From positions 895,001 through 959,000 of the forward strand of contig NZ_BSDR01000001.1 of the NCBI RefSeq assembly GCF_027925305.1: a stretch of 64,000 nt of DNA, read 5' to 3'. The notes under the pieces were generated by a model. It saw only the letters and a list, made by a program, of their open reading frames with translations. It was not told the DNA's origin and made no database searches. The position numbers and the translations under genes were made by a program. The stretch comes from Desulforhabdus amnigena. Lineage in GTDB: Bacteria > Desulfobacterota > Syntrophobacteria > Syntrophobacterales > Syntrophobacteraceae. Shown piece after piece: positions 26,734 through 35,397 of the stretch (positions within the stretch are counted from its first letter, which is position 1; each line of letters starts with the position of its first letter).

Positions 26734-27370
26734 AAGTTCCTTCTCCGTCCTGCAAAAACACACGAAATAACTGTAATCATTTTATGAAAGAAACAGGTGC
26801 GACTTTCCACGCGCAAGAGATAGATATCTCAACATTTCCTCTTATTGACAGTTTTGTGAGTTCACTGACCATGCACAGATATTTGGGCACGAAAGAACTG
26901 TTCTGCTCTTTGCCAGCTGCTTTTTCACTCAGGGGGATTCTTTTGCCGGGGACGTAAAATGATATCCGCACAAGATGGATATCGAGGTTGCCGGAATCCA
27001 CTGCATAAAATGCCTATAGCAGGATTTTCTCCCAGGCGAAAAACATGCTTCAGAGCGGTAAAAGGAATCTATCCTTAGGGACCTATCCTTTGGATCCAGC
27101 GGGGCAGAGCGAATCGCATTGGCAGAAAGGGCACAGAGGGATTTCACGCTCTGTCCATACCAATCGTCGCATAGCAAAACAGAGGGAAAACATGGGGAGA
27201 ATGAGACATGGGAATTTCAAGAAGAAGAAGAAACGGACAGCATTTGCCTATCGCATTGGTAAAATCACCCGCCAAAATTGTTCGAAACCATGCAACATCA
27301 TGTGCTATTTGGACAAACGGATAAAACGAAGGCCCTTTGATCCAATCAAAAGGCCTTCCAAAATCAACAG
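26734..27370. other. Intergenic region between the two CoA-transferase operons
   Basis: About 640 bases. The right part holds the terminator of the upstream operon (27321-27358). The rest should contain the promoter of the copy 1 operon; I see no sigma-54 match and no clear -10/-35 pair. An imperfect CACAGAG...CTCTGT repeat near 27130-27158 resembles the dispersed palindrome family. No gene is supported. Confidence 0.5.
27321..27358 (-). terminator. Rho-independent terminator of CoA-transferase operon 2
   Basis: On the minus strand GAAGGCC-TTTTGAT pairs with ATCAAAG-GGCCTTC around a TGG loop and is followed by GTTTTAT. It begins about 12 bases after the stop codon of the beta gene. Confidence 0.75.
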
Positions 27371-28156
27371 TTACTTTTGAACTTTTTTCTTTAAAAAGTA
27401 TCCGTCCTTGTCGATTACATCCCTCAGAAGGCTCAAATCATGATCGCTGGGCTCAACCATTTCCTTCACAACGGGAGGAATGACCAACTCGAAACTCACC
27501 TTCTCCTGAATATCCTTAGGGGTGAGGCCGGGTTTTACTTCTAGAAGCATCATGCGGCGGGTTTTTTCATCAAAGCCGAACAGCGCCTGGTTCGTAATGA
27601 CACGATACGGCCCCGAACCCATGACGCCCGCCTTCTCACGATAATCGGGAGAACCGTCGCCAAAACCGATACTCGTCAGAAAGTCCACCTTATTGACAAA
27701 TCTTCTCTTTTCGAGAGCCATAATGGCGATGGTTTTCTCGCAATTGGCCGCCATGGCACCCGCACCACCGCTTCCGGGGAAACGGATGGTAGGCTTGTCG
27801 TAATTAGCCCCTTCCATGGTGGAACAGATATTCCCATACATGTCGATTTGTGCGCCACCGATGAAAGCGTAATCGGAAAAACCTCTCTGAGTCAACTCAA
27901 ACGCACTGCACAATCCCTTCAGGAACATTGCCTTGCGGGCAGCGCGTGTATCACCAACGGACAAGGGCATTCCCATATCCAATACGGGAGCCAATGAACC
28001 GGCTTCATAGATCATGTACAGGTTGGGAGCATGGGTAAGTTGCGCATGCATGGCGGCAATGATCGGCAGACCCGTACCAACGAAAACAATCTTCTCGTCT
28101 TCCAAAACCCTCGAGCCAGTGTAGGCGATCATTTCCATATCACTATATTCTGGCAT
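27371..28156 (-). CDS. Class I CoA-transferase, beta subunit, copy 2
   Basis: 261 residues; paralogue of the 24950 product with the same layout. Seen: FVGTGLPIIAAMHAQLTHAPN, candidate catalytic E51 in MIYEAGSLAP, AFIGGAQIDMYGNICST, GSGGAGAMAANCEKT and C-terminal MVEPSDHDLSLLRDVID. The EAGS segment is close to the E-S/A-G catalytic motif of glutaconate CoA-transferase. It begins 49 bases downstream of the alpha gene on the same strand and is followed by a strong terminator, so the operon is alpha-beta. Function relative to copy 1 is unknown; both could act on different acyl groups in a syntrophic or fermentative lifestyle. Confidence 0.88.
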   Translation of the reverse strand: MPEYSDMEMIAYTGSRVLEDEKIVFVGTGLPIIAAMHAQLTHAPNLYMIYEAGSLAPVLDMGMPLSVGDTRAARKAMFLKGLCSAFELTQRGFSDYAFIGGAQIDMYGNICSTMEGANYDKPTIRFPGSGGAGAMAANCEKTIAIMALEKRRFVNKVDFLTSIGFGDGSPDYREKAGVMGSGPYRVITNQALFGFDEKTRRMMLLEVKPGLTPKDIQEKVSFELVIPPVVKEMVEPSDHDLSLLRDVIDKDGYFLKKKVQK

Positions 28157-28205
28157 TCTATTATCCCCCTTAAACTTTAGAGTTTACTTGATATGATCAT
28201 TGAAA

Positions 28206-29267
28206 TTAGACGATGATGGGCTGTCCTTCATCCATAGCACGCAACTTCTTCAGCGTCTTGTAGCCTGCAGCCTTCTCGAGATAGTCGTCGAACGTTTCAC
28301 AGCCAAAAATATACTCATCGTAGTACTTCTTAAGGGGTTCCTTGTCTCCTGTCTTTCTGAACTCTTCACCAAGACTACGGAACATCTTGATGTGCTCCAT
28401 ATCGAACCAGTAATGACCATAAGACGCGCCGGGGTAGCTGGCAAAAGGCTGCTCGATGACTGCATCCACCGCGGGATAGGGAATTTCCGTCAGGTTGGGA
28501 TACTGCCTGATGGAATCGGCCGAAATGACTTTTTCAGTGGTCATGATGGTATGACATGCAGCCATGGCAATTTCAGGACACGTGCAGAGCGCACCGAAGA
28601 GGCGGGCATTTCCGTACATATCGCAGGCCGTGGCGTTGATGATGGCAAGGTCGGGATAGCAAGCAGGCAGCAGGTAGACGTTTTTCTTGGTGAAAGGGCA
28701 CTCGATCATCTTTCCGCGGTTGACGAGCTCCATATCGGACCCACCATGGTCACGGATGGGAATAAACGGAAGCCCCATGGACGCGGCTTTGAACCTTACG
28801 GACATGCCATAATTGGTATAATCGTCCACCTCAATAATGCCATTGGTGGTCAAGTATCTAAAAAGGGGAGCGATTCCAATAATTTCATAACCCCACCAGG
28901 CCAATTCAACGCGTTTGATGGAAACCCGGTCGGGATCAATAATCATGGCACCTGCAAGCAACTCCGCACAAATCGAATTGGATTGCATGGAAAGAGTCAG
29001 GTCCCTGGCACCCTTGCGAATGATCTCATGAACGATAGCGACGGGCACCCTTGTATTGACGAACCCACCGATACCAAGGTTCATTCCATCCTTTACATAC
29101 TTACCGACCGCTTCCTTGAGCGTGGTCCTCTTATCGCGAAGACCGTGCGGTTTGTTGACCACGATCTTTCTTGCTTCATCAGGGGTCGGCCCCCAATACT
29201 CGAAGATTTTCTCTTTGTAGTTGAGCTTGGAAACTTCCTTGATCTTAGAGTTGACATTGTTTAGCAA
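28206..29267 (-). CDS. Class I CoA-transferase, alpha subunit, copy 2
   Basis: 353 residues. Seen: DKRTTLKEAVGKYVKDGMNLGIGGF, VPVAIVHEIIRKGARDLTLS, and central ELAWWGYEIIGIAPLFRY. I place the start at TTG 29267: AGGAGG is 6 bases upstream, there is no good ATG nearby, and the remaining frame to 29345 is not protein-like. The protein has about 45 residues before the RTTLKEAV motif, longer than copy 1. It is the first gene of the operon. The upstream 213 bases separate it from an IS110-family element, which does not interrupt it. Confidence 0.86.
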   Translation of the reverse strand: MLNNVNSKIKEVSKLNYKEKIFEYWGPTPDEARKIVVNKPHGLRDKRTTLKEAVGKYVKDGMNLGIGGFVNTRVPVAIVHEIIRKGARDLTLSMQSNSICAELLAGAMIIDPDRVSIKRVELAWWGYEIIGIAPLFRYLTTNGIIEVDDYTNYGMSVRFKAASMGLPFIPIRDHGGSDMELVNRGKMIECPFTKKNVYLLPACYPDLAIINATACDMYGNARLFGALCTCPEIAMAACHTIMTTEKVISADSIRQYPNLTEIPYPAVDAVIEQPFASYPGASYGHYWFDMEHIKMFRSLGEEFRKTGDKEPLKKYYDEYIFGCETFDDYLEKAAGYKTLKKLRAMDEGQPIIV

Positions 29268-29570
29268 TTTTGTCCTCCTTTTGAAACAGCCTCTTTTGCA
29301 GCGAAGAGAGTTTTCAGAGATGGAACGTTTGCGATTGTCCCTCATGCCAGTGGGAAATTGCGCCTATCACTTGCCTTGGAAATTGCTAAATGAGCCTCTT
29401 CCCTCCTTTCCGATGATTCTTTAGGAATTAGGAATGCAAATAAAACAAGTAATATAGTGTAAGAAACAGTAAATTAATCTTACCGTGAAAGTACTATGAG
29501 CTCTCGGGAACAGTCCACCATCTCCGCTTTTGGGCGGATTGAAAAAAACCTGAGTTGTGGTAAGGTCTGT

Positions 29571-30791
29571 TCAGATCGCAGTGGGCAGCATATGGTACTG
29601 GCGCAAAGCCGCGATCCATCGAGGAGCATTGCGCTGAACCATCAGCTCTTTGTAATCCACCTGTGAATCTCGATAAGGTACCCTGCGACTGAGCAGAATG
29701 AAAACGATTTTCAGAATCTTATGAGCCAAAGCAATAATGGCGCGCTTGTGTCCCCGGCGTATGACAAGCCCCGAATACTTGCTTTGGAACATGCTTTTGG
29801 TACGACGTGCGGCATTGGCCATTTCGCACAACAGTCGTCGTACATATGGGTTGCCCTTGCGAATGCGACCGCTTTTTCGCTTTCCGGCGGATTCGTTATT
29901 GCCAGGGCAGACCCCGGCCCACGAGGCCAGACGCTGTGGGGAGCCGAAGGCCTCCATGTCCAGTCCGATCTCGACGATCAACATAGCCGCACCCACGGCA
30001 TCGATTCCAGGTATGGTCTGGAGAAGGTCCAGAGCCCAGCGGTGAGACTCCAGTTCAGCCAGCAATTGGGTGTCGAATCGAGCGATACGGGCCTCGAGCT
30101 CACGGATGTGCTGGAGGATTTCGCGCAGGACGAATCGATGGGCGGGAGTCAAATCGCCATCGAGTGCGTCGAGCAACTCCTCGGGAGTGGCTTTGAGCCT
30201 GGAGTTGGCAAACTCCAGCGCCTGCAGGGGTGTTCCGCCCTCGATCAAACATTCGATCATATGCCGGGCGGCTTGACCGTGAATATCACTGACCACCACG
30301 GAAAGACGTATTCCGCCATCCGTGAGGACTTTATGAAGCCTGTTCTTTTCACTGGCAAGCATCCCAACCAGCTTCTGTCTCTCACGGGAAATCAGACGGA
30401 GGTTTCCCAGTTCTTCTGGAGGAATGAAGCTCCCGCGAAGCAGGCCGCAACGGGCCAGCATGGCCAGCCAGCGACTGTCGGCCACATCCGTTTTGCGACC
30501 GGGAACCTGCTTGACGTGTCGGGCATTGACAACGGCGGCAACGATTCCCTCGCGTTCCAAGGCCGAGTAGATGCTCTTCCAGTAGATGCCCGTGCTCTCC
30601 ATGACCACAATTTCGGGGTTGGCGTCTCTGGCCCACCTGGCCAAAGCTCGCCGATCCCGCTTAAACGTACCGAAAGTCAGTGTTTCCGTGTGGATCGATC
30701 CGTCTTCCTGTTCCGCAATCAGACAGGCCGTCACATGCTTTTGATGAACATCAAGGCCTATAGCGCTCTTGTGGATCGGTTCCAGTTCCAT
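29571..30791 (-). CDS. IS110-family DEDD transposase (copy A)
   Basis: 406 residues; recombinase that joins DNA with a RuvC-like DEDD domain and a C-terminal serine domain. Seen: D14 in IGLDVHQKHV, E65 in MESTGIYW, D102 and D105 in KTDVADSRWL, giving the DEDD set; then helical spacer and the transposase IS116/IS110/IS902 domain with TIPGIDAVGAAMLIVEIG and ASWAGVCPGNNESAGKRKSG, where S301 is the likely nucleophilic serine. No frameshift or stop, so probably active. Translation is identical to copy B. Family members use a structured non-coding RNA (bridge RNA) made from an element end. Confidence 0.95.
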   Translation of the reverse strand: MELEPIHKSAIGLDVHQKHVTACLIAEQEDGSIHTETLTFGTFKRDRRALARWARDANPEIVVMESTGIYWKSIYSALEREGIVAAVVNARHVKQVPGRKTDVADSRWLAMLARCGLLRGSFIPPEELGNLRLISRERQKLVGMLASEKNRLHKVLTDGGIRLSVVVSDIHGQAARHMIECLIEGGTPLQALEFANSRLKATPEELLDALDGDLTPAHRFVLREILQHIRELEARIARFDTQLLAELESHRWALDLLQTIPGIDAVGAAMLIVEIGLDMEAFGSPQRLASWAGVCPGNNESAGKRKSGRIRKGNPYVRRLLCEMANAARRTKSMFQSKYSGLVIRRGHKRAIIALAHKILKIVFILLSRRVPYRDSQVDYKELMVQRNAPRWIAALRQYHMLPTAI

Positions 30792-30996
30792 GTCCTCGAC
30801 TCCTCCTGTAAAATGTATGTTGAGATGGCGAGGACATGTTTCGAATCAACCTGCGGGTGCCCGGCACCCGTGGCCCTATTACCGTGCGCTCTCTATAGAA
30901 GCAATCCGGGGTGCGATGCGAAACAATGGGTCTCGTTAGCTGACTGGGTCCAAGCCACGTATTCACTTGCGCGACCTCGCCCTCGCCAGCTCCCTT
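30792..30996 (-). ncRNA. 5' non-coding end of IS110 element, candidate bridge-RNA region (copy A)
   Basis: 205 bases upstream of the transposase. In IS621-like elements the bridge RNA that pairs with target and donor DNA comes from this end. Structure seen: CGGGTGCC / GGCACCCG perfect hairpin, and TGTCCTCG / CGAGGACA inverted repeat near the transposase start. The target- and donor-binding loops cannot be defined by eye. Role inferred from family knowledge. Confidence 0.35.
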
Positions 30997-31086
30997 TACC
31001 GTGAAAGTACTATGAGCTCTCGGGAACAGTCCACCATCTCCGCTTTTGGGCGGATTGAAAAAAACCTGAGTTGTGGTAAGGTCTGT

Positions 31087-32307
31087 TCAGATCGCAGTGG
31101 GCAGCATATGGTACTGGCGCAAAGCCGCGATCCATCGAGGAGCATTGCGCTGAACCATCAGCTCTTTGTAATCCACCTGTGAATCTCGATAAGGTACCCT
31201 GCGACTGAGCAGAATGAAAACGATTTTCAGAATCTTATGAGCCAAAGCAATAATGGCGCGCTTGTGTCCCCGGCGTATGACAAGCCCCGAATACTTGCTT
31301 TGGAACATGCTTTTGGTACGACGTGCGGCATTGGCCATTTCGCACAACAGTCGTCGTACATATGGGTTGCCCTTGCGAATGCGACCGCTTTTTCGCTTTC
31401 CGGCGGATTCGTTATTGCCAGGGCAGACCCCGGCCCACGAGGCCAGACGCTGTGGGGAGCCGAAGGCCTCCATGTCCAGTCCGATCTCGACGATCAACAT
31501 AGCCGCACCCACGGCATCGATTCCAGGTATGGTCTGGAGAAGGTCCAGAGCCCAGCGGTGAGACTCCAGTTCAGCCAGCAATTGGGTGTCGAATCGAGCG
31601 ATACGGGCCTCGAGCTCACGGATGTGCTGGAGGATTTCGCGCAGGACGAATCGATGGGCGGGAGTCAAATCGCCATCGAGTGCGTCGAGCAACTCCTCGG
31701 GAGTGGCTTTGAGCCTGGAGTTGGCAAACTCCAGCGCCTGCAGGGGTGTTCCGCCCTCGATCAAACATTCGATCATATGCCGGGCGGCTTGACCGTGAAT
31801 ATCACTGACCACCACGGAAAGACGTATTCCGCCATCCGTGAGGACTTTATGAAGCCTGTTCTTTTCACTGGCAAGCATCCCAACCAGCTTCTGTCTCTCA
31901 CGGGAAATCAGACGGAGGTTTCCCAGTTCTTCTGGAGGAATGAAGCTCCCGCGAAGCAGGCCGCAACGGGCCAGCATGGCCAGCCAGCGACTGTCGGCCA
32001 CATCCGTTTTGCGACCGGGAACCTGCTTGACGTGTCGGGCATTGACAACGGCGGCAACGATTCCCTCGCGTTCCAAGGCCGAGTAGATGCTCTTCCAGTA
32101 GATGCCCGTGCTCTCCATGACCACAATTTCGGGGTTGGCGTCTCTGGCCCACCTGGCCAAAGCTCGCCGATCCCGCTTAAACGTACCGAAAGTCAGTGTT
32201 TCCGTGTGGATCGATCCGTCTTCCTGTTCCGCAATCAGACAGGCCGTCACATGCTTTTGATGAACATCAAGGCCTATAGCGCTCTTGTGGATCGGTTCCA
32301 GTTCCAT
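31087..32307 (-). CDS. IS110-family DEDD transposase (copy B)
   Basis: Identical in translation to the copy A enzyme (406 residues; D14, E65, D102, D105 and S301 all present), intact. The coordinates are offset by exactly 1516. See copy A for motifs. With two intact identical genes in tandem, transposase dosage may be raised, and recombination between copies could excise one unit. Confidence 0.95.
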   Translation of the reverse strand: MELEPIHKSAIGLDVHQKHVTACLIAEQEDGSIHTETLTFGTFKRDRRALARWARDANPEIVVMESTGIYWKSIYSALEREGIVAAVVNARHVKQVPGRKTDVADSRWLAMLARCGLLRGSFIPPEELGNLRLISRERQKLVGMLASEKNRLHKVLTDGGIRLSVVVSDIHGQAARHMIECLIEGGTPLQALEFANSRLKATPEELLDALDGDLTPAHRFVLREILQHIRELEARIARFDTQLLAELESHRWALDLLQTIPGIDAVGAAMLIVEIGLDMEAFGSPQRLASWAGVCPGNNESAGKRKSGRIRKGNPYVRRLLCEMANAARRTKSMFQSKYSGLVIRRGHKRAIIALAHKILKIVFILLSRRVPYRDSQVDYKELMVQRNAPRWIAALRQYHMLPTAI

Positions 32308-32512
32308 GTCCTCGACTCCTCCTGTAAAATGTATGTTGAGATGGCGAGGACATGTTTCGAATCAACCTGCGGGTGCCCGGCACCCGTGGCCCTATTACCG
32401 TGCGCTCTCTATAGAAGCAATCCGGGGTGCGATGCGAAACAATGGGTCTCGTTAGCTGACTGGGTCCAAGCCACGTATTCACTTGCGCGACCTCGCCCTC
32501 GCCAGCTCCCTT
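32308..32512 (-). ncRNA. 5' non-coding end of IS110 element, candidate bridge-RNA region (copy B)
   Basis: Same sequence as 30792-30996. Here the upstream neighbour is host DNA (the 50-base repeat), not another element end, so if a promoter is built across the joined ends it would exist for copy A but not for copy B. Confidence 0.35.
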
Positions 32513-32612
32513 TATACCACCTTTCATCATCAGGGGTGCCGCGAACATCTCGGCATGAACGTTATACCACCTTTCATCATCAGGGGTGCCGCGAACATCT
32601 CGGCATGAACGT
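32513..32612. repeat. Two perfect 50-bp tandem repeats
   Basis: Units 32513-32562 and 32563-32612, each starting TATACCACC and ending GGCATGAACGT, are identical. The first unit begins exactly at the end of IS110 copy B. No coding frame is credible. Confidence 0.9.
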
Positions 32613-32841
32613 TAGCTGTGATAAAGATTGCTTGATGTCGTCTTCCGTGACGATATTGCTTCCGTACTAGTTGCCACACCGTACTAAGAATATTTCCACA
32701 GACAGAGAGATCGAGAAGAGAGATTGGAGGCAACCCATTCCTATATATATTTTGATCGACTCAAATTAGAAAAACCGCAAACTCTTTCGCAAGAGTAAAG
32801 AATATGAACTCTAACGGCGAAAATCTCCTACCATGCAGGAC

Positions 32842-32854
32842 TAGGGCGTCCAAA
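32842..32854. repeat. Left terminal inverted repeat of the 1902-bp IS
   Basis: TAGGGCGTCCAAA, exact inverted match to 34731-34743. Preceded by the target duplication ATGCAGGAC at 32833-32841. Confidence 0.9.
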
Positions 32855-32947
32855 TCGGCGAACGCCCATTGACTGGTTTTTGACCCCCGGCACTGGGAAG
32901 CAATGCTCCTACCATTCTAAAATGGCCCATGTGTGGGCATTTTGCGC

Positions 32948-34550
32948 CTAGCCATGCCCTGTTTGACACTGTAGCTGCGGGCCATGGGTTTCCTTGTAAG
33001 ATATTGGAATATATAGTATTTTTCCGTTATTTTCCCGGTTTTTGGCACTGGCAATGAGTTTGAGGTGAGTCCCAGCCTGCTCTGTGCTCAAGCTCTCGAG
33101 ACGGTCAGGATGTGGGAGCACCTCTCGTCTCTGTTTGACCAAAGAGGTGAAGCGGCCAGTGATCTGCTGCTCTTCGGCAACGCTGATCTTGATCACCTGC
33201 TCCGCTTCGGCCCGGGTGGGAGTGCCGCACAGGGCGGGCAGGCGAAGGGCGATACGATTGGCATCCTTGATCTCTCCCGTGCCGTGAAACTTTCCCAGTC
33301 CGAAGAGCGACTCGATTGGATCGGAGGTCACTGGCAGACCGATATGATCCAGACCAAGCTTGGCAGCGATTTGGAGTTGGTTTTGCAGGTAGGCGACGAA
33401 CTCACGACGAACAGGGCTTGAGCCGATGGCCTGGATAAATGGCTCGCACTGGGCTATCGTGGAGTGACTTAGCCCTCGAGCCTTGAAAATCTTCTGGCAC
33501 TCGAGCAGTGGTACGGCATCGTCTCGGAATCGCTTGATGAAAGCCCTGCATGAGGGCAGCCGGTCCAGACAAGCTCGCAGCTTTGAGAGGGTGGAGCCCT
33601 TCCGGGCACCTCCGGCAGGAGAGAGTCTGAGCAGTTGTTCTGCCCATCTGATAAGGCGGTGCACATTCATAAAGCGCGCTTTGGTCTGCACCTTCGGGGG
33701 AGCCAGGCACGCGAGCACCGTCTGCTTGAGCTTGCCCGAGACCCGGCCACAGGCAGAAAGGAAGGTTTCGAAGAGCGGATGATCCTGATACCACCACTTG
33801 AGCAGATTGGCAATGACATGGGAGATGTCGTCAATGCACGGGCTTGCCAGTCCTTGCGCACCGAGTAGGTGGATGGCTTTCTGCAAATCGGTGCCTCCGT
33901 CTTTGAGGTAAGCAGCCGGGCGTCCCGCTGAGGCGATGAGGCGATCGAGGAAGGCCGCAATAGACTCACCCGTCCAGGAATCGGCCACTGATACCGCCAT
34001 GCAATGGAGATCTTGAAGCCCGGGGGCAACTGGACAGAGTTGATGGTGATGAGCGTTGAGAGCCAGGACAGTCAGAATCTTACCCGTTCCCAGACCAATG
34101 CTCATGTCGATCATCCAGATAAGTCCGTTACAAAACGGTGCCTTCGCCACTGGCAGCCCCTGTAGCATCGGGGCGGACCGGATGCGCACCAGAGAGAGCC
34201 TGGTCACCCAGTTGATGATGGTCTGTGGACAAGGGACTTTTTTTTAAACCCATGGCTCCCATCATTATGCCCAACACCCGGCTCACGGCCCGGAACCCGA
34301 TGCGAGCCACCACAAACAGCTGCAGGGCCAAGAAGACCAGATCCACCTTGCTCTGGAGGACAATCACCCGTTCCTGGCTCTCCAGTTGGTGTACACGAGC
34401 CCGGCTCTCCTTGAGCTCTTTTTTGAACTTGTCGCGCTCCGCCTTGACTCGGGCCAGCTCTTTGCTCTGGTAGCGGTTCTTCTCAGCTCTGCACGCGGCT
34501 TTCTGTTTCCAGTTATCCCGGCTCCTTTTGTATCTGGTCTCCGGACTCAT
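32948..34550 (-). pseudogene. DDE transposase gene split by a frame change at an A8 run
   Basis: The first part (from ATG 34550, MSPETRYKRSRDNWKQ) is a coiled-coil-like basic region followed by a hydrophobic segment and IMMGAMGLKK; the second part, in another frame, begins near VTRLSLVRI and carries the catalytic core: LIWMIDMSIGLG (first D), YLKDGGTDLQKAI (second D), and DPIESLFGLGKFHG (E). The frames join at eight As on the minus strand (T8 at 34238-34245): reading one A fewer restores a continuous protein. It may be a real inactivating frameshift, a sequencing error, or programmed slippage on the A run, as some insertion sequences use. Length if joined is about 533 residues. Confidence 0.7.
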
Positions 34551-34730
34551 AGCGCACCCGCCCACCGAGATGCGCCGCCGCTGCCACTGAGGATGTGTAT
34601 TTTGATCATTGTACTTACCTCCCGGATTATGGCTGATAAAATCCAGGTTATCGTACAACTGTGGACACAACCTGTCCAACACTTATGTGGCCCAAATCCC
34701 GAGCACTAAAATCAGCCCTCAGAGGCCATT

Positions 34731-34743
34731 TTTGGACGCCCTA
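34731..34743. repeat. Right terminal inverted repeat of the 1902-bp IS
   Basis: TTTGGACGCCCTA, exact inverted match to 32842-32854. Followed by the second copy of ATGCAGGAC at 34744-34752. Confidence 0.9.
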
Positions 34744-35180
34744 ATGCAGGACCTTGTGTTGTCAACGAAAAAACCCTTTAAACAAGGGGAACAAAAAAGG
34801 AAAAATTTTTTATTCATTGATTTTAATTCAAAAGAAAAGTTCTCAAGAACCATACAATAAATATAAACTTCAAAAAGATTTGCAACATCTTCAATGTATC
34901 TACGCGCCCGATGGTTAGATGAGACTCAGATATTAGACAATGGTGAGTTGTAAGGAACGTGTAAACTGTTGTCTTCAGAATGCTGTGAAAAAGGGCTGGT
35001 CGCCCGGTTCAAAAAATATTCGCATCGATATTATGCTTATGATTCCAGTCTTTTCAAAAGAGCCGCATCCCAAAAAGAACCTTTCAACCAATGAAAGTGA
35101 AGAGTTTTTGCTTGATGTTTTTCAATGACCGTGATAGTTGATACTCTGTTTTGACCGCGAAGGTTGATTATCAAATGTGC
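34744..35180. other. Region between the insertion sequence and tRNA-His
   Basis: About 440 A+T-rich bases. Apart from the target duplication at its left edge I see no gene; a 62-codon frame at 34940 lacks family-like sequence. Joined with 32613-32832 across the insertion it would be one uninterrupted intergenic region before the IS arrived. Confidence 0.5.
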
Positions 35181-35255
35181 GGTGGGTGTAGCTCAATTGG
35201 TTAGAGCACTGGGTTGTGGCCCCAGAGGCTGTCGGTTCAAGTCCGATCACTCACC
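35181..35255 (+). tRNA. tRNA-His (GTG anticodon)
   Basis: Full cloverleaf by eye: acceptor GTGGGTG / CACTCAC with one G-T pair, D arm GCTC...GAGC, anticodon stem CTGGG / CCCAG enclosing TTGTGGC (anticodon GTG, histidine), variable AGGCT, T arm GTCGG-TTCAAGT-CCGAT. An extra G at -1 (35181) opposite C73 (35255) is the histidine identity signature. CCA is not encoded. A strong terminator follows at 35280. Confidence 0.97.
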
Positions 35256-35279
35256 CCTCACTCAAATGAATCATGCCAG

Positions 35280-35306
35280 GGACCGCTGTTGCGGTCCTTT
35301 TTTTTT
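35280..35306 (+). terminator. Rho-independent terminator after tRNA-His
   Basis: GGACCGC / GCGGTCC stem, TGTT loop and nine Ts, 25 bases after the tRNA. It separates the tRNA from uvrB. Confidence 0.9.
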
Positions 35307-35397
35307 CCGTTCGACTGTTTTAAAATTTTTTAAAATGGCTCAATTTCAGTCCATTTTGTCAAACAGTGGGCAACACAAGAGGGAATCATTTACGTCC

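Larger units (their letters stand above)
29481..30996 (-). mobile_element. IS110-family insertion sequence, tandem copy A
   Basis: 1516-base unit repeated directly at 30997-32512; the two copies looked identical wherever I compared them, including complete transposase translations. Each unit has a transposase on the minus strand, about 205 bases of non-coding DNA on its 5' side and about 90 on its 3' side. No terminal inverted repeats, as usual for IS110. The ends are fixed by where the copies start to repeat; because flanking Ts are shared, the boundary may shift by 1-2 bases. Confidence 0.88.
30997..32512 (-). mobile_element. IS110-family insertion sequence, tandem copy B
   Basis: Second 1516-base unit, directly adjoining copy A with no spacer. 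Its transposase 3' end abuts the 5' non-coding end of copy A, so the A/B junction equals the joined ends of a circular element. Its own 5' end meets the 50-base tandem repeat at 32513. Confidence 0.88.
32842..34743 (-). mobile_element. 1902-bp DDE insertion sequence with 9-bp target duplication
   Basis: Ends are perfect 13-base inverted repeats TAGGGCGTCCAAA (32842-32854) and TTTGGACGCCCTA (34731-34743). The 9-base sequence ATGCAGGAC directly flanks both sides (32833-32841 and 34744-34752), a target-site duplication that shows a relatively recent insertion. It carries one transposase gene split into two frames. I cannot place it in a family with confidence; ISNCY-type groups are possible. Confidence 0.88.

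Noticed and set aside
29721-31004. Long frames on the plus strand across the IS110 units (427 and 477 codons).
   Set aside because: They are antisense to the transposase, have no family-like sequence and exist only because the transposase strand is G+C-rich in codon position three.
34940-35128. A 62-codon frame between the insertion sequence and the tRNA.
   Set aside because: No ribosome-binding site and no recognisable sequence.
35164-35397. Upstream extension of uvrB to 35164.
   Set aside because: It contains the tRNA-His gene and its terminator; MKPF at 35398 matches the family start.
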